The position numbers and the translations under genes are program-made. A model generated the notes under the pieces. That model was not told the origin of the DNA. It ran no database searches and saw only the letters and a list, made by a program, of their open reading frames with translations. 64,000 bases of DNA from Omphiscola glabra (Eukaryota > Mollusca > Gastropoda > Lymnaeidae): NCBI GenBank assembly GCA_964017045.1, contig OZ024794.1:24981340-25045339 (forward strand), given 5' to 3'. How positions within the stretch are numbered: position 1 is the stretch's first letter; the number at the start of each line of letters is the position of its first letter. Positions 1 to 11,295 of this stretch are shown in pieces.

Positions 1-2248
1 CTCCTTTCTCCCTAAGCTATAGTGTATGAAATTAACTATCATACCACTCCTTTCTCCCTAAGCTAGTGTATGAAAGTAACTATCATACCACTCCTTTCTC
101 CCTAAGCTAGTGTATGAAAGTAACTATCATACCACTCCTTTCTCCCTAAGCTAGTGTATGAAAGTAACTATCATACCACTCCTTTAATCCTAAGCTAGTG
201 TATGAAAGTAACTATCATACAACTCCTTTCTCCCTAAGCTAGTGTATGAAAGTAACTATCATACCACTCCTTTCTCCCTAAACTAGCGTATGAAAGTAAC
301 TATCATACCACTCCTTTCTCCCTAAGCTAGCGTATGAAAGTAACTATCATACCACTCCTTTCTCCCTAAGCTAGTGTATGAAAGTAACTATCATACCACT
401 CCTTTAATCCTAAGCTAGTGTATGAAAGTAACTATCATACCACTCCTTTCTCCCTAAGCTAGTGTATGAAAGTAACTATCATACCACTCCTTTCTCCCTA
501 AGCTAGCGTATGAAAGTAACTATCATACCACTCCTTTCTCCCTAAGCTAGCGTATGAAAGTAACTATCATACCACTCCTTTCTCCCTAAGCTAGTGTATG
601 AAAGTAACTATCATACCACTCCTTTCTCCCTAAGCTAGCGTATGAAAGTAACTATCATACCACTCCTTTCTCCCTAAGCTAGCGTATGAAAGTAACTATC
701 ATACCACTCCTTTCTCCCTAAGCTAGTGTATGAAAGTAACTATCATACCACTCCTTTCTCCCTAAGCTAGCGTATGAAAGTAACTATCATACCACTCCTT
801 TCTCCCTAAGCTAGTGTATGAAAGTAAATATCATACCACTCCTTTCTCCCTAAGCTAGCGTATGAAAGTAACTATCATACCACTCCTTTCTCCCTAAGCT
901 AGTGTATGAAAGTAACTATCATACCACTCCTTTCTCCCTAAGCTAGTGTATGAAAGTAACTATCATACCACTCCTTTCTCACTAAGCTAGTGTATGAAAG
1001 TAACTATCATACCACTCCTTTCTCACTAAGCTAGTGTATGAAAGTAACTATCATACCACTCCTTTCTCACTAAGCTAGTGTATGAAAGTAACTATCATAC
1101 CACTCCTTTCTCCCTAAGCTAGTGTATGAAAGTAACTATCATACCACTCCTTTCTCCCTAAGCTAGCGTATGAAAGTAACTATCATACCACTCCTTTCTC
1201 CCTAAGCTAGCGTATGAAAGTAACTATCATACCACTCCTTTCTCCCTAAGCTAGTGTATGAAAGTAACTATCATACCACTCCTTTCTCACTAAGCTAGTG
1301 TATGAAAGTAACTATCATACCACTCCTTTCTCCCTAAGCTAGCGTATGAAAGTAACTATCATACCACTCCTTTCTCCCTAAGCTAGTGTATGAAAGTAAA
1401 TATCATACCACTCCTTTCTCCCTAAGCTAGTGTATGAAAGTAACTATCATACCACTCCTTTCTCCCTAAGCTAGTGTATGAAAGTAACTATCATACCACT
1501 CCTTTCTCCCTAAGCTAGTGTATGAAAGTAACTATCATACCACTCCTTTCTCACTAAGCTAGTGTATGAAAGTAACTATCATATCACTCCTTTCTCACTA
1601 AGCTAGTGTATGAAAGTAACTATCATACCACTCCTTTCTCACTAAGCTAGTGTATGAAAGTAACTATCATACCACTCCTTTCTCCCTAAGCTAGTGTATG
1701 AAAGTAACTATCATACCACTCCTTTCTCCCTAAGCTAGCGTATGAAAGTAACTATCATACCACTCCTTACTCCCTAAGCTAGCGTATGAAAGTAACTATC
1801 ATACCACTCCTTTCTCCCTAAGCTAGTGTATGAAAGTAACTATCATACCACTCCTTTCTCACTAAGCTAGTGTATGAAAGTAACTATCATACCACTCCTT
1901 TCTCCTTAAGCTAGCGTATGAAAGTAACTATCATACCACTCCTTTCTCCCTAAGCTATAGTGTATGAAATTAACTATCATATCACTCCTTTCTCCCTAAG
2001 CTAGTGTATGAAAGTAACTATCATACCACTCCTTTCTCCCTAAGCTAGCGTATGAAAGTAACTATCATACCACTCCTTTCTCCCTAAGCTAGCGTATGAA
2101 AGTAACTATCATACCACTCCTTTCTCCCTAAGCTAGCGTATGAAAGTAACTATCATACCACTCCTTTCTCCCTAAGCTAGCGTATGAAAGTAACTATCAT
2201 ACCACTCCTTTCTCCCTAAGCATAGAGTATGAAAGTAACTATTCTATA
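1..2248. repeat. 44-bp satellite array, about 51 units
   Basis: Head-to-tail copies of a 44-bp unit beginning CTCCTTTCTCCCTAAGCTAG. The first unit and the one at 1939 are 46 bp and carry CTATAGTG. Units differ at a few diagnostic places: CTAGTG or CTAGCG, TCTCCCTAAG or TCTCACTAAG, and TTAATCC in the units at 179 and 399. The array begins at the window edge, so its left end is not seen. It decays near 2246. There is no spacer diversity and no coding sense. The higher-order structure is described in the findings. Confidence 0.97.
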
Positions 2249-3697
2249 TGTCTATGTAGGCATATAAAAGCGAGCCTCTGTTCCAAATCGGAGGCTCATT
2301 TCAACCGAATAGAATCCTCCCACTTTCTCCGGCATTGTTATCTCCATCTTTCGATCTCCCGTTACTAACGCTCTGTGCCCCGGGGGCTTGTTCTATGCCC
2401 GACTTCTCGTCAAAGAAGATTTTCATCACTATTTTCTTCCGAGTGCGTAAACCGAAACCCAGCACTTAACTGAAGTCGTGTGGCGTCTCCAAATATTACC
2501 AGACCGGAAGTGTCAGGCCACTTGTCGACTTCCGGTGCGCGACTTGATCACAAATTCACGAAGTCTAAATAACCGCTCCAAATACCCCGCCCCCGTATAC
2601 GAACCCATTTTATCGATTAAGCATGTGATTTTTTAAAAAGAAGGATTTTTAGCTCAATAAGAAAACTTGACCAATGGTTTATTCCTAAATAAAGTAAACA
2701 TTAACTAAGCTTCTCGTTGATGGAAGTTAGTAAATATATTATGGCTAAAGAGTGACACGGGCTCACATTTATGGGCTAGCGTCTTAATTTGAACGTTGAA
2801 GGGGAACGTAACGAAATATTTAAATGATAATTACCATAGGTTGCAGATGAGGGGCGCCTGGAGACTGGATTTTTTCTGGCGTCGATTTTCGGGGTTTTCG
2901 TTGTCCCTCATTTCCATCAATCCCTCTAGTAAGTCACGCCATAAATCTGAGCCGGATTGATTAACATGGAACGGGAAACGGCAGGGAAATTTTCAGGAAA
3001 CGTTTTACCAAAACGGTTTAAGAACCACACTACAGTAATGTGGTGCTTTGTGATTTGATGGGGTCGGGGTAGAGGAAACATTAGGTGGGGGGGGGACACA
3101 ACTAAGCCAGCCCTCCCAGGACTTTAAAAAAAAAAAATTAAAAACACCCACCTAGGAGGTGAGATATTTTTCTTAATGGCCGAGATAGTGACAGCAACGA
3201 GCCTGTTTTTTTATGTCCCACAGTCAACATTATCACGGCGGTACGATAGACCCGAGGCTCTTTGTGCGGCTGGAAGGTGTGCGACCTTGGCTGATAACTA
3301 CTCCAACGTTTAAACACTGGTGGGCATAAATGCTGAACGTTTAATGTTGATGGGCAACTAGGGGCGATAAGTTCCGAGCAGTTATTGTTACCTTACGGGT
3401 TTTGATGCTCGGGTAAGGGAGGGGGGAGGGATGGGGTCATCTACTCACCTACTGATAAATTATAGTTTTATAATAACATTATACGGATGAGAGCAAATTT
3501 TTTTAAGCGCTTCTCGTTTGGATCGAGACATTATGAGTGTGGTTATTTTAACCAGCTGACGCTGTAAACGTTGAATAATATAGAAATGGACAAGAATTTG
3601 CCTAATAAAACGTCAAGTAAAAACGAGTTCATGAAAGATTCACTCGGTGAGATACAAAGTTATTATTTAAATAAAGAACCAATCTGCTGGAAGAGCA
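2249..3697. other. Non-repetitive stretch, no gene seen
   Basis: No supported reading frame. Just after the satellite lie a TATAAAAG motif (2263-2270) and a perfect 7-bp inverted repeat, GAGCCTC/GAGGCTC (2272-2278 with 2291-2297, loop of 12). These could belong to a small promoter or RNA, but nothing downstream supports that. Short G and A homopolymers occur near 3088-3137 and 3420. Confidence 0.5.
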
Positions 3698-3870
3698 AAG
3701 AGTTGAGTGCTTCATTTATTGCAATAATTGCAAGAGTTGATTGCTTCATTTATTGCAATAATTGCAAGAGTTGATTGCTTCATTTATTGCAATAATTGCA
3801 AGAGTTGATTGCTTCATTTATTGCAATAATTGCAAGAGTTGATTGCTTCATTTATTGCAATAATTGAAAG
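3698..3870. repeat. 34-bp tandem repeat, about 5 copies
   Basis: A unit containing TGCTTCATTTATTGCAATAA recurs every 34 bp. The copies are nearly identical until the last, which changes to TTGAAAGCATG. It lies directly before the 27-bp E-box array. Confidence 0.93.
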
Positions 3871-3880
3871 CATGTTGTTA

Positions 3881-4012
3881 GACATCAATCACGTGGAGAC
3901 CACGTTGGACATCAATCACGTGGGGACCACGTTGGACATCAATCATATGGGGACCACGTTAGACATCAATCACGTGGGGACCACGTTAGACATCAATCAC
4001 GTGGGGACCGTG
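3881..4012. repeat. 27-bp tandem repeat carrying E-boxes, 5 copies
   Basis: Five copies of a 27-bp unit start with GACATCAATCACGTGG, at 3881, 3908, 3935, 3962 and 3989. Four carry the palindromic E-box CACGTG. The third has CATATG, which still fits CANNTG. The array lies about 1.1 kb upstream of the GPCR start and is followed by a C-tract. Confidence 0.93.
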
Positions 4013-5078
4013 AAGAAACCCCCCCCCCCCCCCATTCTTGCGTGTGTTTAGGGCCAGAATATCAAAGATTGCACGGCCATTATTCAACGACGGAATCAAT
4101 CCTACATGGTAAAATAACAACGTTGTATTAAGCCCTGCTGACGCCATATTCATGAACGAACAGAATGTTCAAGTTATATGAGCCGACGTTTTTAACTGCT
4201 CACTCGGCCTAAATGGGTCCATTTAAAAAAAAAAAAAAGGATAGAGGTTAGAATAACCGCACAGGGCGACCGCTGCTCTACAAGAGAACATCGGGAACAG
4301 GGCACCAATTGTGCCTCGATAAGACAATCTTATGAATGCGATGTTTCCGCCAACGACGGTGCATAATGCCCTGCGTGTCGCGGGCACAAGAACGGACCAC
4401 TTCTGTGTTACAAGAACGGACCACTTCTGTGTTTCGCTTATCACCTAAGCTCGACTGCAACTGAAGCTGGTCCCCGCGAATAAAAGACGTCTGTTTCCTA
4501 TTATTTCCCCTCTCCATTTCCGCTTCCGCTGCCCCCTGGGCAAATGTTACAGCGAGTCGGTCGTAGACTCGATGTAAATCCCATTGAAACCAGGCCGTGC
4601 TCGCCTGGGGTCGCCCAATCAGGGGGATCGCCCCGCCCACACTGCAGCCTTTAAGAAGCTCGCAAGAGGTATACGCGTCTCACAATTCCAAAACTGTGGC
4701 GCGTAAATTTCGTGGAAAAATTGCGAATATTTCTTTTTATTTTTGGAGTGAAAACTTTTTGTAACACGTGCCTCTCAGGCGGGCTTTACTCGCTTCTTTG
4801 CAGTCTTATGAATTAGTTCTGTATGTGTAGCTCATGTATCTGGGCTGGCTACATGTGAGATCCTTATTTTTGGATTGTTGCTACTTGGATTAATGACATT
4901 AATTAATCTTTCTTCGCGACGCTTACATTGTCTGTGTAAAGGTCATTGATGAATCATCTGAATTCACCGCCACCTTCAAGAGTTTGAGAGATTCTGTATC
5001 GAGGGACCTTTTTAAAAAAGGTGGTTTCCATCGGTGGCGTCCTTTTCATTATACTATAACGCCAACTAACTCCCGGTC
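4013..5078. other. Upstream region of the GPCR gene
   Basis: No supported gene. Antisense frames across 4223-4640 are short, overlap each other and resemble nothing I know. The 5' UTR and promoter of the GPCR should lie in the right-hand part, because the start codon at 5079 has a good context (GGTCATGG). A TATACTATAA-like AT patch sits near 5050, but I cannot place the transcription start. Confidence 0.4.
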
Positions 5079-6885
5079 ATGGCTTCTAACTTTAGCGAGT
5101 TCATGAACACTACACCACTGGCCCAAAACACCACTACGCCCATCACGCTGTCCATGCCACCGCTGCCAGAGTACCTGATCAGGACGAAGTTCATCTGTGA
5201 GCACATCCTCATGCCACTCATCTGCAGTCTCGGGATCTGCGGGAACGCGCTGAGCCTGTGCGTCCTGACCAGGAGAGAGATGGCGGCGGCCACGACATGT
5301 TTCCTGACGGCCATGGCCGTATCGGACCTACTGTTGCTGATGCTGCAGGTCCCCGCATTTTTTTCGCTCAACGCCAACATCGCTTCCAAGGACTCGTTCC
5401 AGTCGTTCATAAGGTTCTACACTGTCATTAGGTAAGATAAAGAAAATACGGACACTAAATCTAGATACAAATAAAACAGTTGGCTTAACTTATTAATATT
5501 TTTTTATGGAACATAAATAAATCTTCGCCCCCCTACCCCCCCCCCCCCACCCCATTTCAGATGAGCTTTTTGTCAAATGTTTGTGCGAAGAAATTATGTT
5601 TGAACACACGTTAACTGCGCCACTTATAGACTTTCGTCAAAGGTTCCCCTGAGACGGCAATTTGTAATTACATTTTCTTACTGAGTATCAGGCGACTACG
5701 CAAAAATACCAATATAAAAACGGATGACAGAGGCTTCTATATAGTCATCTATTAAGATTTGATGATACTTTGTAGGAACAGATTTATCGAATGCACGCCA
5801 TGATTATCGGTTTCAGATCACAAATAAGTTAATTATTGAAATCAACATTGTTGGTAATGTAGTCAGACATTTCTATTAAAAACATCATCAGCCGTAAATG
5901 GCCGCGACTTTAATGCTGGATACCTGCATATAAATACTGGGTGCATGTATATTTGTTTTAAGTAACTGTCTCCACCGACCGTAAGAGCGCCAACAGGTAA
6001 ATGGCTGCACAATTACATGTCACAATTCTCTCTTCCAGATACGTCATGAACAACGTGTTTATCACCTGCACCGGGTGGTTAACGGTGGCCGTGACAACAG
6101 AGAGATTTATCTCCCTCCGGTTCATGTTCCACCCCAGACTTGTGTGCACCATCCCTCGGGCCCGACTCGCCATCATCGGCATCTTCCTGCTCTCGTTCAC
6201 TTTCCACTTCTCTAAATTCTTCGAGTATGTGCCCAACCCTGACCTGAAGAGCCGCAAGGTTCTCCTGACCACCTACCTCGTCCACACGCCGTCCTACGAG
6301 ACGTACGTCCACGTGGCCAACATCGCCCTGGCGGCCATCATCCCCGTGTTCTTGCTGGTCGTGGCCAACTCCTTCCTCATCTACTTCCTGGCCACCCACA
6401 GGCGCCGCATGCTCCGCCACAAGGCCACCGCGTCAGCCAACATGACCTCCGTGGACATGCTTCACGTCAGCGCCATTGTCGTCGCCACCGTCCTCGTCTT
6501 CATCCTCTGCCACTCCGTGGGAGTGTTCTTGGCCCTGACCATCGCCTCCACGGGCCGACACGAGGTATTCTCGCGACCGGCGTACATGGCGCTCAACAGC
6601 ATCAACACGGTCCTCGTCATGGTCAACTCCAGCGTCAACTTCCTGCTGTACTGCGCCATCAGCAGAAAGTTCCGCAAGACCTTCCTGAACATTTTCCACA
6701 GGCGCCTGAGCCGCAGAGACACCTGGACGACAGCCATGCCGCTGAGCGAGAACAGCACGGGTACGGCCGGGACCAACCTCCGCATCACCAACGGAAAGGT
6801 CTACACCTCATCATCGAAGTCGGTGACTTCCAATGGGTCCTGCCATTCCCACAGCGGGTTCAGCGCTACCAGAGCGGACGTTTAA
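5079..6885 (+). CDS. Class A GPCR, neuropeptide (FMRFamide-receptor-like)
   Basis: Two exons, 5079-5431 and 6039-6885, with a GT-AG intron that splits the codon for Arg118 (AG|A). Together they encode 399 residues. The N-terminus has three N-glycosylation sequons (residues 4, 10 and 17). TM1 has the GN pair at 55-56 and TM2 has SD at 82-83. TM3 ends in TER (138-140) in place of DRY. TM7 carries NSSVNFLLYC (about 314-323), followed by a basic helix-8 segment (RKFRKTF) and a Ser/Thr-rich tail. The TM3 segment TGWLTVAVTTERF and the following FSKFFEY resemble invertebrate FMRFamide/peptide receptors; the ligand is inferred, not shown. No cysteine sits at the usual TM3 disulfide position or in extracellular loop 2. 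It acts at the plasma membrane. The reading frame is intact. Confidence 0.88.
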
Positions 6886-7698
6886 GGAGAAACGGAACCA
6901 CGTGACTAAGAACATGTACCGTCTTCGCCCTCTTCGTGCAGTCCAATAGATACTGCTAGAAACCAGTTAAAAACTGAACGTGAAAACATTTTTTTTTTTT
7001 TGAAACAGTGTACGTCAGACGACAACTGGGATGAATTTCGCTATGCAAAAGGCCAAACTTCCAAAAGGCAAGGGATACGGTTTCAATAACCACCCGTCGT
7101 ATTCTAACAAACTCTTAAGACCACAGCTGACTCCGTTTCGTGCAACAAAAACAAACCACATCAACAAGAATACGGTTGCTAGGATAACAGGGGCCTTACC
7201 GCACGTTCCAGAAAAACATTTCAATGAACAGAGCCCAGGGTGGAAGTAATCTGCTTTGATATGTTCCCGTAATAAACCAACCAAACGGACAAATTATTTT
7301 TTTAAATTTCGTTGGGAAAAACTGAATTGGTAAAATGACGACTTGGATTTGCCGTTGAAAAAAAAAACACGACATTTTATCGCAACGAAACAGCTGTTCA
7401 AAGTATATATAACCTTACAGTATTTAAATAGCGGTCTGACGATGCAAAGAAACCAGTCCAGCCCGTGCCTATATCGAGCGTCACTATGCAATGATTTTGT
7501 TAGACAATTTTTAATGTGTATGTGATAATGATGTCTTTTTCTAGACTGATTCATGTCTAGTAAAAGAAAACTATTCTATGTAATGCCAGCATGTCATTTC
7601 CAAGTGCCCCATCATAAATGTACAAAGTACGTTATAAATGAAACTCATTACACATAGAGAGCTAATAAACTTTTAAAACCCAAGAGGGGCAGACTTGA
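6886..7698 (+). other. Probable GPCR 3' UTR
   Basis: No coding sense follows the GPCR stop codon. A candidate poly(A) signal, AATAAA, lies at 7664-7669, which would give a 3' UTR of about 0.8 kb. Small frames here, such as 7031-7249, are not supported. Confidence 0.45.
7664..7669 (+). terminator. Candidate poly(A) signal of the GPCR gene
   Basis: AATAAA is the closest canonical signal downstream of the GPCR stop codon before the MITE at 7699. Confidence 0.4.
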
Positions 7699-7873
7699 CA
7701 GTGGCCTAGGAAGGGTGGTGGGAGGGGCATCCACCCGGGCTGCACTTTTTTTGTATAAGGAGGGTGGCATTTTTGACCAACTGTCCAGTTTCTGGTTGTT
7801 TTTTTCATGGAGAGGGGGAGCTGCAAGGATCTTGGCTCACCCCACGCGGCCTAACCATATTTACGCCCCTAGT
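7699..7873. mobile_element. Degenerate CAGTGGC-type hAT MITE
   Basis: It starts CAGTGGCCTAGG and ends near TTTACGCCCCTAG, a decayed version of the TIR pair of the intact elements at 25548, 29816 and 15393. Its inside shares the GC-rich and T-tract pattern of that family. No target duplication could be seen. Confidence 0.5.
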
Positions 7874-7975
7874 TACAACACTGTGTATATGGTATTATAT
7901 AAAACTTATCGGATGGTTAGACGTATTCTCTCTAAGATGCTATAATATATTAATGACCTGTGCATTAAAGATATT

Positions 7976-8985
7976 TCCTGTTGTTGACAACAGTTTTGCT
8001 GTCTGTCTTTGACTCTGTACAGATGATCGTTTGTTGACAACAGTTTTGCTGTCTGTCTTTGACTCTGTACAGATGATCGTTTGTTGACAACAGTTTTGCT
8101 GTCTGTCTTTGACTCTGTACAGATGATCATTTGTTGACAACAGTTTTGCTGTCTGTCTTTGACTCTGTACAGATGATCGTTTGTTGACAACAGTCTTGCT
8201 GTCTGTCTTTGACTCTGTACAGATGATCGTTTGTTGACAACAGTTTTGCTGTCTGTCTTTGACTCTGTACAGATGATCGTTTGTTGACAACAGTTTTGCT
8301 GTCTGTCTTTGACTCTGTACAGATGATCGTTTGTTGACAACAGTCTTGCTGTCTGTCTTTGACTCTGTACAGATGATCGTTTGTTGACAACAGTTTTGCT
8401 GTCTGTCTTTGACTCTGTACAGATGATCGTTTCTTGACAACAGTTTTGCTGTCTGTCTTTGACTCTGTACAGATGATCGTTTGTTGACAACAGTCTTGCT
8501 GTCTGTCTTTGACTCTGTACAGATGATCGTTTGTTGACAACAGTTTTGCTGTCTGTCTTTGACTCTGTACAGATGATCATTTGTTGACAACAGTCTTGCT
8601 GTCTGTCTTTGACTCTGTACAGATGATCGTTTGTTGACAACAGTTTTGCTGTCTGTCTTTGACTCTGTACAGATGATCATTTGTTGACAACAGTTTTGCT
8701 GCCTGTCTTTGACTCTGTACAGATGATCGTTTGTTGACAACAGTTTTGCTTTGTCTGTCTTTGACTCTGTACAGATGATCATTTGTTGACAACAGTTTTG
8801 CTGTCTGTCTTTGACTCTGTACAGCTGATCGTTTGTTGACAACAGTTTTGCTGTCTGTCTTTGACTCTGTACAGATGATCGTTTGTTGACAACAGTCTTG
8901 CTGTCTGTCTTTGACTCTGTACAGCTGATCGTTTGTTGACAACAGTCTTGGTGTCTGTCTTTGACTCTGTACAGATGATCGTTTT
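7976..8985. repeat. 50-bp minisatellite, about 20 copies
   Basis: A unit starting TTGTTGACAACAGTTTTGCT recurs every 50 bp. Variants include CAGTCTTGCT, GATCAT or GATCGT, and one copy with two extra bases near 8741. Every antisense frame across a unit lacks stops, so long antisense frames exist (7940-9007 gives 355 codons). This follows from the repeat composition and is not taken as a gene. Confidence 0.96.
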
Positions 8986-8999
8986 GTGAAGGAGGAATG

Positions 9000-9306
9000 A
9001 GAGGCAAGGGTGATATAACATTTAACAGAAAGAACTGTTGTTATTTTAATTACACCTCAATTCCAAAGTTGCGTGAGCCTGGAGAATTCTTGTGCTGATA
9101 ATTGAGTATGTATTGTTAATATTAATTATGAACATTTGTATGGCACTAGCAGTACATAATGGCAATGGTCAAACAATGTGTTGGTATGATACTAAGTCAT
9201 ACTGACCAATCACATATAATAGGGTAATATGTGATGTAAGGGAAAATTCAAATGTTAGGAAAGAACAATAAAGATGGGGTACTGTAAAAAAAAAAAAAAA
9301 AAAAAA
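9000..9306 (+). mobile_element. Retrotransposed 3' end with poly(A) tail
   Basis: AATAAA at 9267-9272 is followed 13 bases later by a run of about 21 A (9286-9306). This is the arrangement of a reverse-transcribed polyadenylated RNA. The 280 bases before it are AT-rich and unidentified, so the source transcript is unknown. It abuts a LINE fragment. Confidence 0.4.
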
Positions 9307-9560
9307 GGGCAGGCTACGCTGGACAGGACACTTAGAGAGAATGCCAAATGTCAGAGGAGTGCAGAGGGTACATGACCAAAACCCCAGGGGAAAACAGCTC
9401 AAAGGCAGACCTAGGCTTAGATGGATGGATGGTGTGCAAAAAGATCTACAGCAGCTAGGAATCCAAGCATGGAAAAGAAAAGCATTAGTTAGGTCTGAGT
9501 GGAAGGAAGTGGTGAGGCAGGCCAAAGCTCTACATGGGCTGTAGCGCCACAGGGATGGAT
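9307..9560 (+). mobile_element. Non-LTR retrotransposon (LINE) 3' fragment
   Basis: Translation gives the typical end of a LINE ORF2: a segment like LRWTGHLERM, then GRPRLRWMDGVQKDLQQLGI, then [16 protein letters not shown] and a stop. The protein is open from about 9310 to 9543. The same 3' end occurs at 44640-44765, so both belong to one family. The element is strongly 5' truncated. Confidence 0.8.
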
Positions 9561-11295
9561 GGACGGATTGAAGTCTGTAAATCTATGGGTCCACAGTATG
9601 ATGTCAGGCACATGGTCATATTTGTCAGTAAAATCATTTATTTACAATCCTATAGAACAATAAATATATATTTTTTTTTTGTGTGTGTGTTTTTTGTTTT
9701 CCCACTTTTCCAAAACTGTGTAGTCCTGAAAAAAGTAATCAAAAAGATTTTCAATTCATTTCCTTTCCCCTGATTTGAGTTTCAAAGGCAGGTAAATATA
9801 TGAGAGCAAACCCCTAAATGACAGGCATGTTATGTTGTGAATGAGAAACAAACTTGTAAAAAAATGCCATGTAATAAAATGTGTTTGGCTGTGATTCGTT
9901 GGAAGTTTTATTGTTTTATTTTGTTCATAGCCTGTAACAGGCAACAAATAATTTATAATTAAGCTTTACTAAAAAAAAATGTCACCAGAAGCCAACATCT
10001 TCATCTCACTCTAAAGATCTTTTATTCATCCATCAGGTTTGTGGGGGATTAAAATAAATTTTCTGATACCAATTTTTAATTAACACCACATGTTTGGAAA
10101 GAAATAAAAATCAGGATTTTAAGCTTTGGTCTAGATGATAAAAATTTGTGGGGGTGACTGAATGATTAAGTGTACTATTTTTAAATAAAACAAATAATAA
10201 TTATTAATTCTAATTTAAGAGATCATAAGAAATAAGCTCAAACAATTTTGCAACTACCATCATGCGTGAACATCATTACAAGACTCCCCTCTCACATAGT
10301 TCACGAATAAAAAAAAAACTTCAAGGTGGAAAACTTGAAAATATTTTGAGCCCCTGAAAGAGAAAACCCATGTAATGCCCTTTAAACAAGATTCCATAAA
10401 CTGAGCAAAGCTGGAAAGAGTGGCAAGAGTTAAAAGAGTTGTTTGAGTTAGTAATGTAACTGTGTTAAAGAAACATAAAGAATTAAAGGAACTGTGAGGG
10501 GAGAAATTTTTGTTTTTATTGTTGGGTTTTTTGTTTGTTTGGTTGTTGTTTTTTTTTGTCTTTTTACTCTCTCTTGTTGTAGCCACCAAATACTAAAATC
10601 AGTAATTCAGAAAACTTAAAACCATTAAGGACAGTGAGGCACAACTGCAGTAAGATCCGCCAAGGATTCCTAAGAAATGCCCTTTTTATATTTATGAGTC
10701 TCTTCTTATATGTTCAGTTCCTGAGGCCACAGTCCTAGTGAGATTAGTGAGATAATAGTATGCCCAATAATTTAAAATAAATAAGGGCATTGGGATTATT
10801 TGCAGCACTCACAGTCTATCTCTTTAAAGAAAAAGAATGGATGCCAAAACTTTGAAATAGAAGTAGGGGATTATTTGCAACACTCACAGTCTATCTCTTT
10901 AAAGAAAAAGAATGGATGCCAAAACTTTGAAATAGAAGTAGGGGATTTAATGCTGAGAAATATTTATGTTCAAAACATTATTGGGAAAAGAAGCCAGTAT
11001 CTTCCAAAACTAATTCCTGTTTCAGATGCTTTTTGCCAGGCCCATAGGTCAGAGTGATTTTTTTTTTAAATTGTATATATTTTATATATATTGTTAAATT
11101 CTGACTTAGAAAGAAACAATTGTACATTTGTGATAAGAGATCGGAAATATATTGCCAGTAAAAGAGAAAGTCAAAATAAATCAAGCAATTTTCATCTGCG
11201 CCACCACAATACTATCTAAGGTTCTTTCCTTATGCCTTATGGTCAAACTATATTTTAAATTGAACTAAATATAAAATTCTACACTACTGTGTTAC
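9561..11295. other. AT-rich DNA 3' of the last visible FAM184 exon
   Basis: No exon could be recognised on either strand. Apart from the duplication at 10792-10941, only homopolymers and short scattered frames are seen. If FAM184 continues, this is part of its next intron. Confidence 0.4.
10792..10941. repeat. 75-bp direct duplication
   Basis: Two adjacent 75-bp copies, at 10792 and 10867, contain CACAGTCTATCTCTTTAAAG and differ at very few bases, so the duplication is recent. Confidence 0.9.

Noticed and set aside
1..2248. CRISPR-like appearance of the regular array
   Set aside because: There are no unique spacers; units are contiguous copies, and the genome is eukaryotic.
4223..4640. Two overlapping minus-strand frames upstream of the GPCR
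   Set aside because: No recognisable domain, overlapping in different frames, no splice partners or conserved start context.
6433..6791. Minus-strand frames across GPCR exon 2
   Set aside because: Shadow of a GC-rich real exon with clear transmembrane and GPCR motifs on the plus strand.
7940..9007. 355-codon antisense frame
   Set aside because: It is made entirely of the 50-bp minisatellite; three overlapping antisense frames are equally open, which is a property of the repeat.
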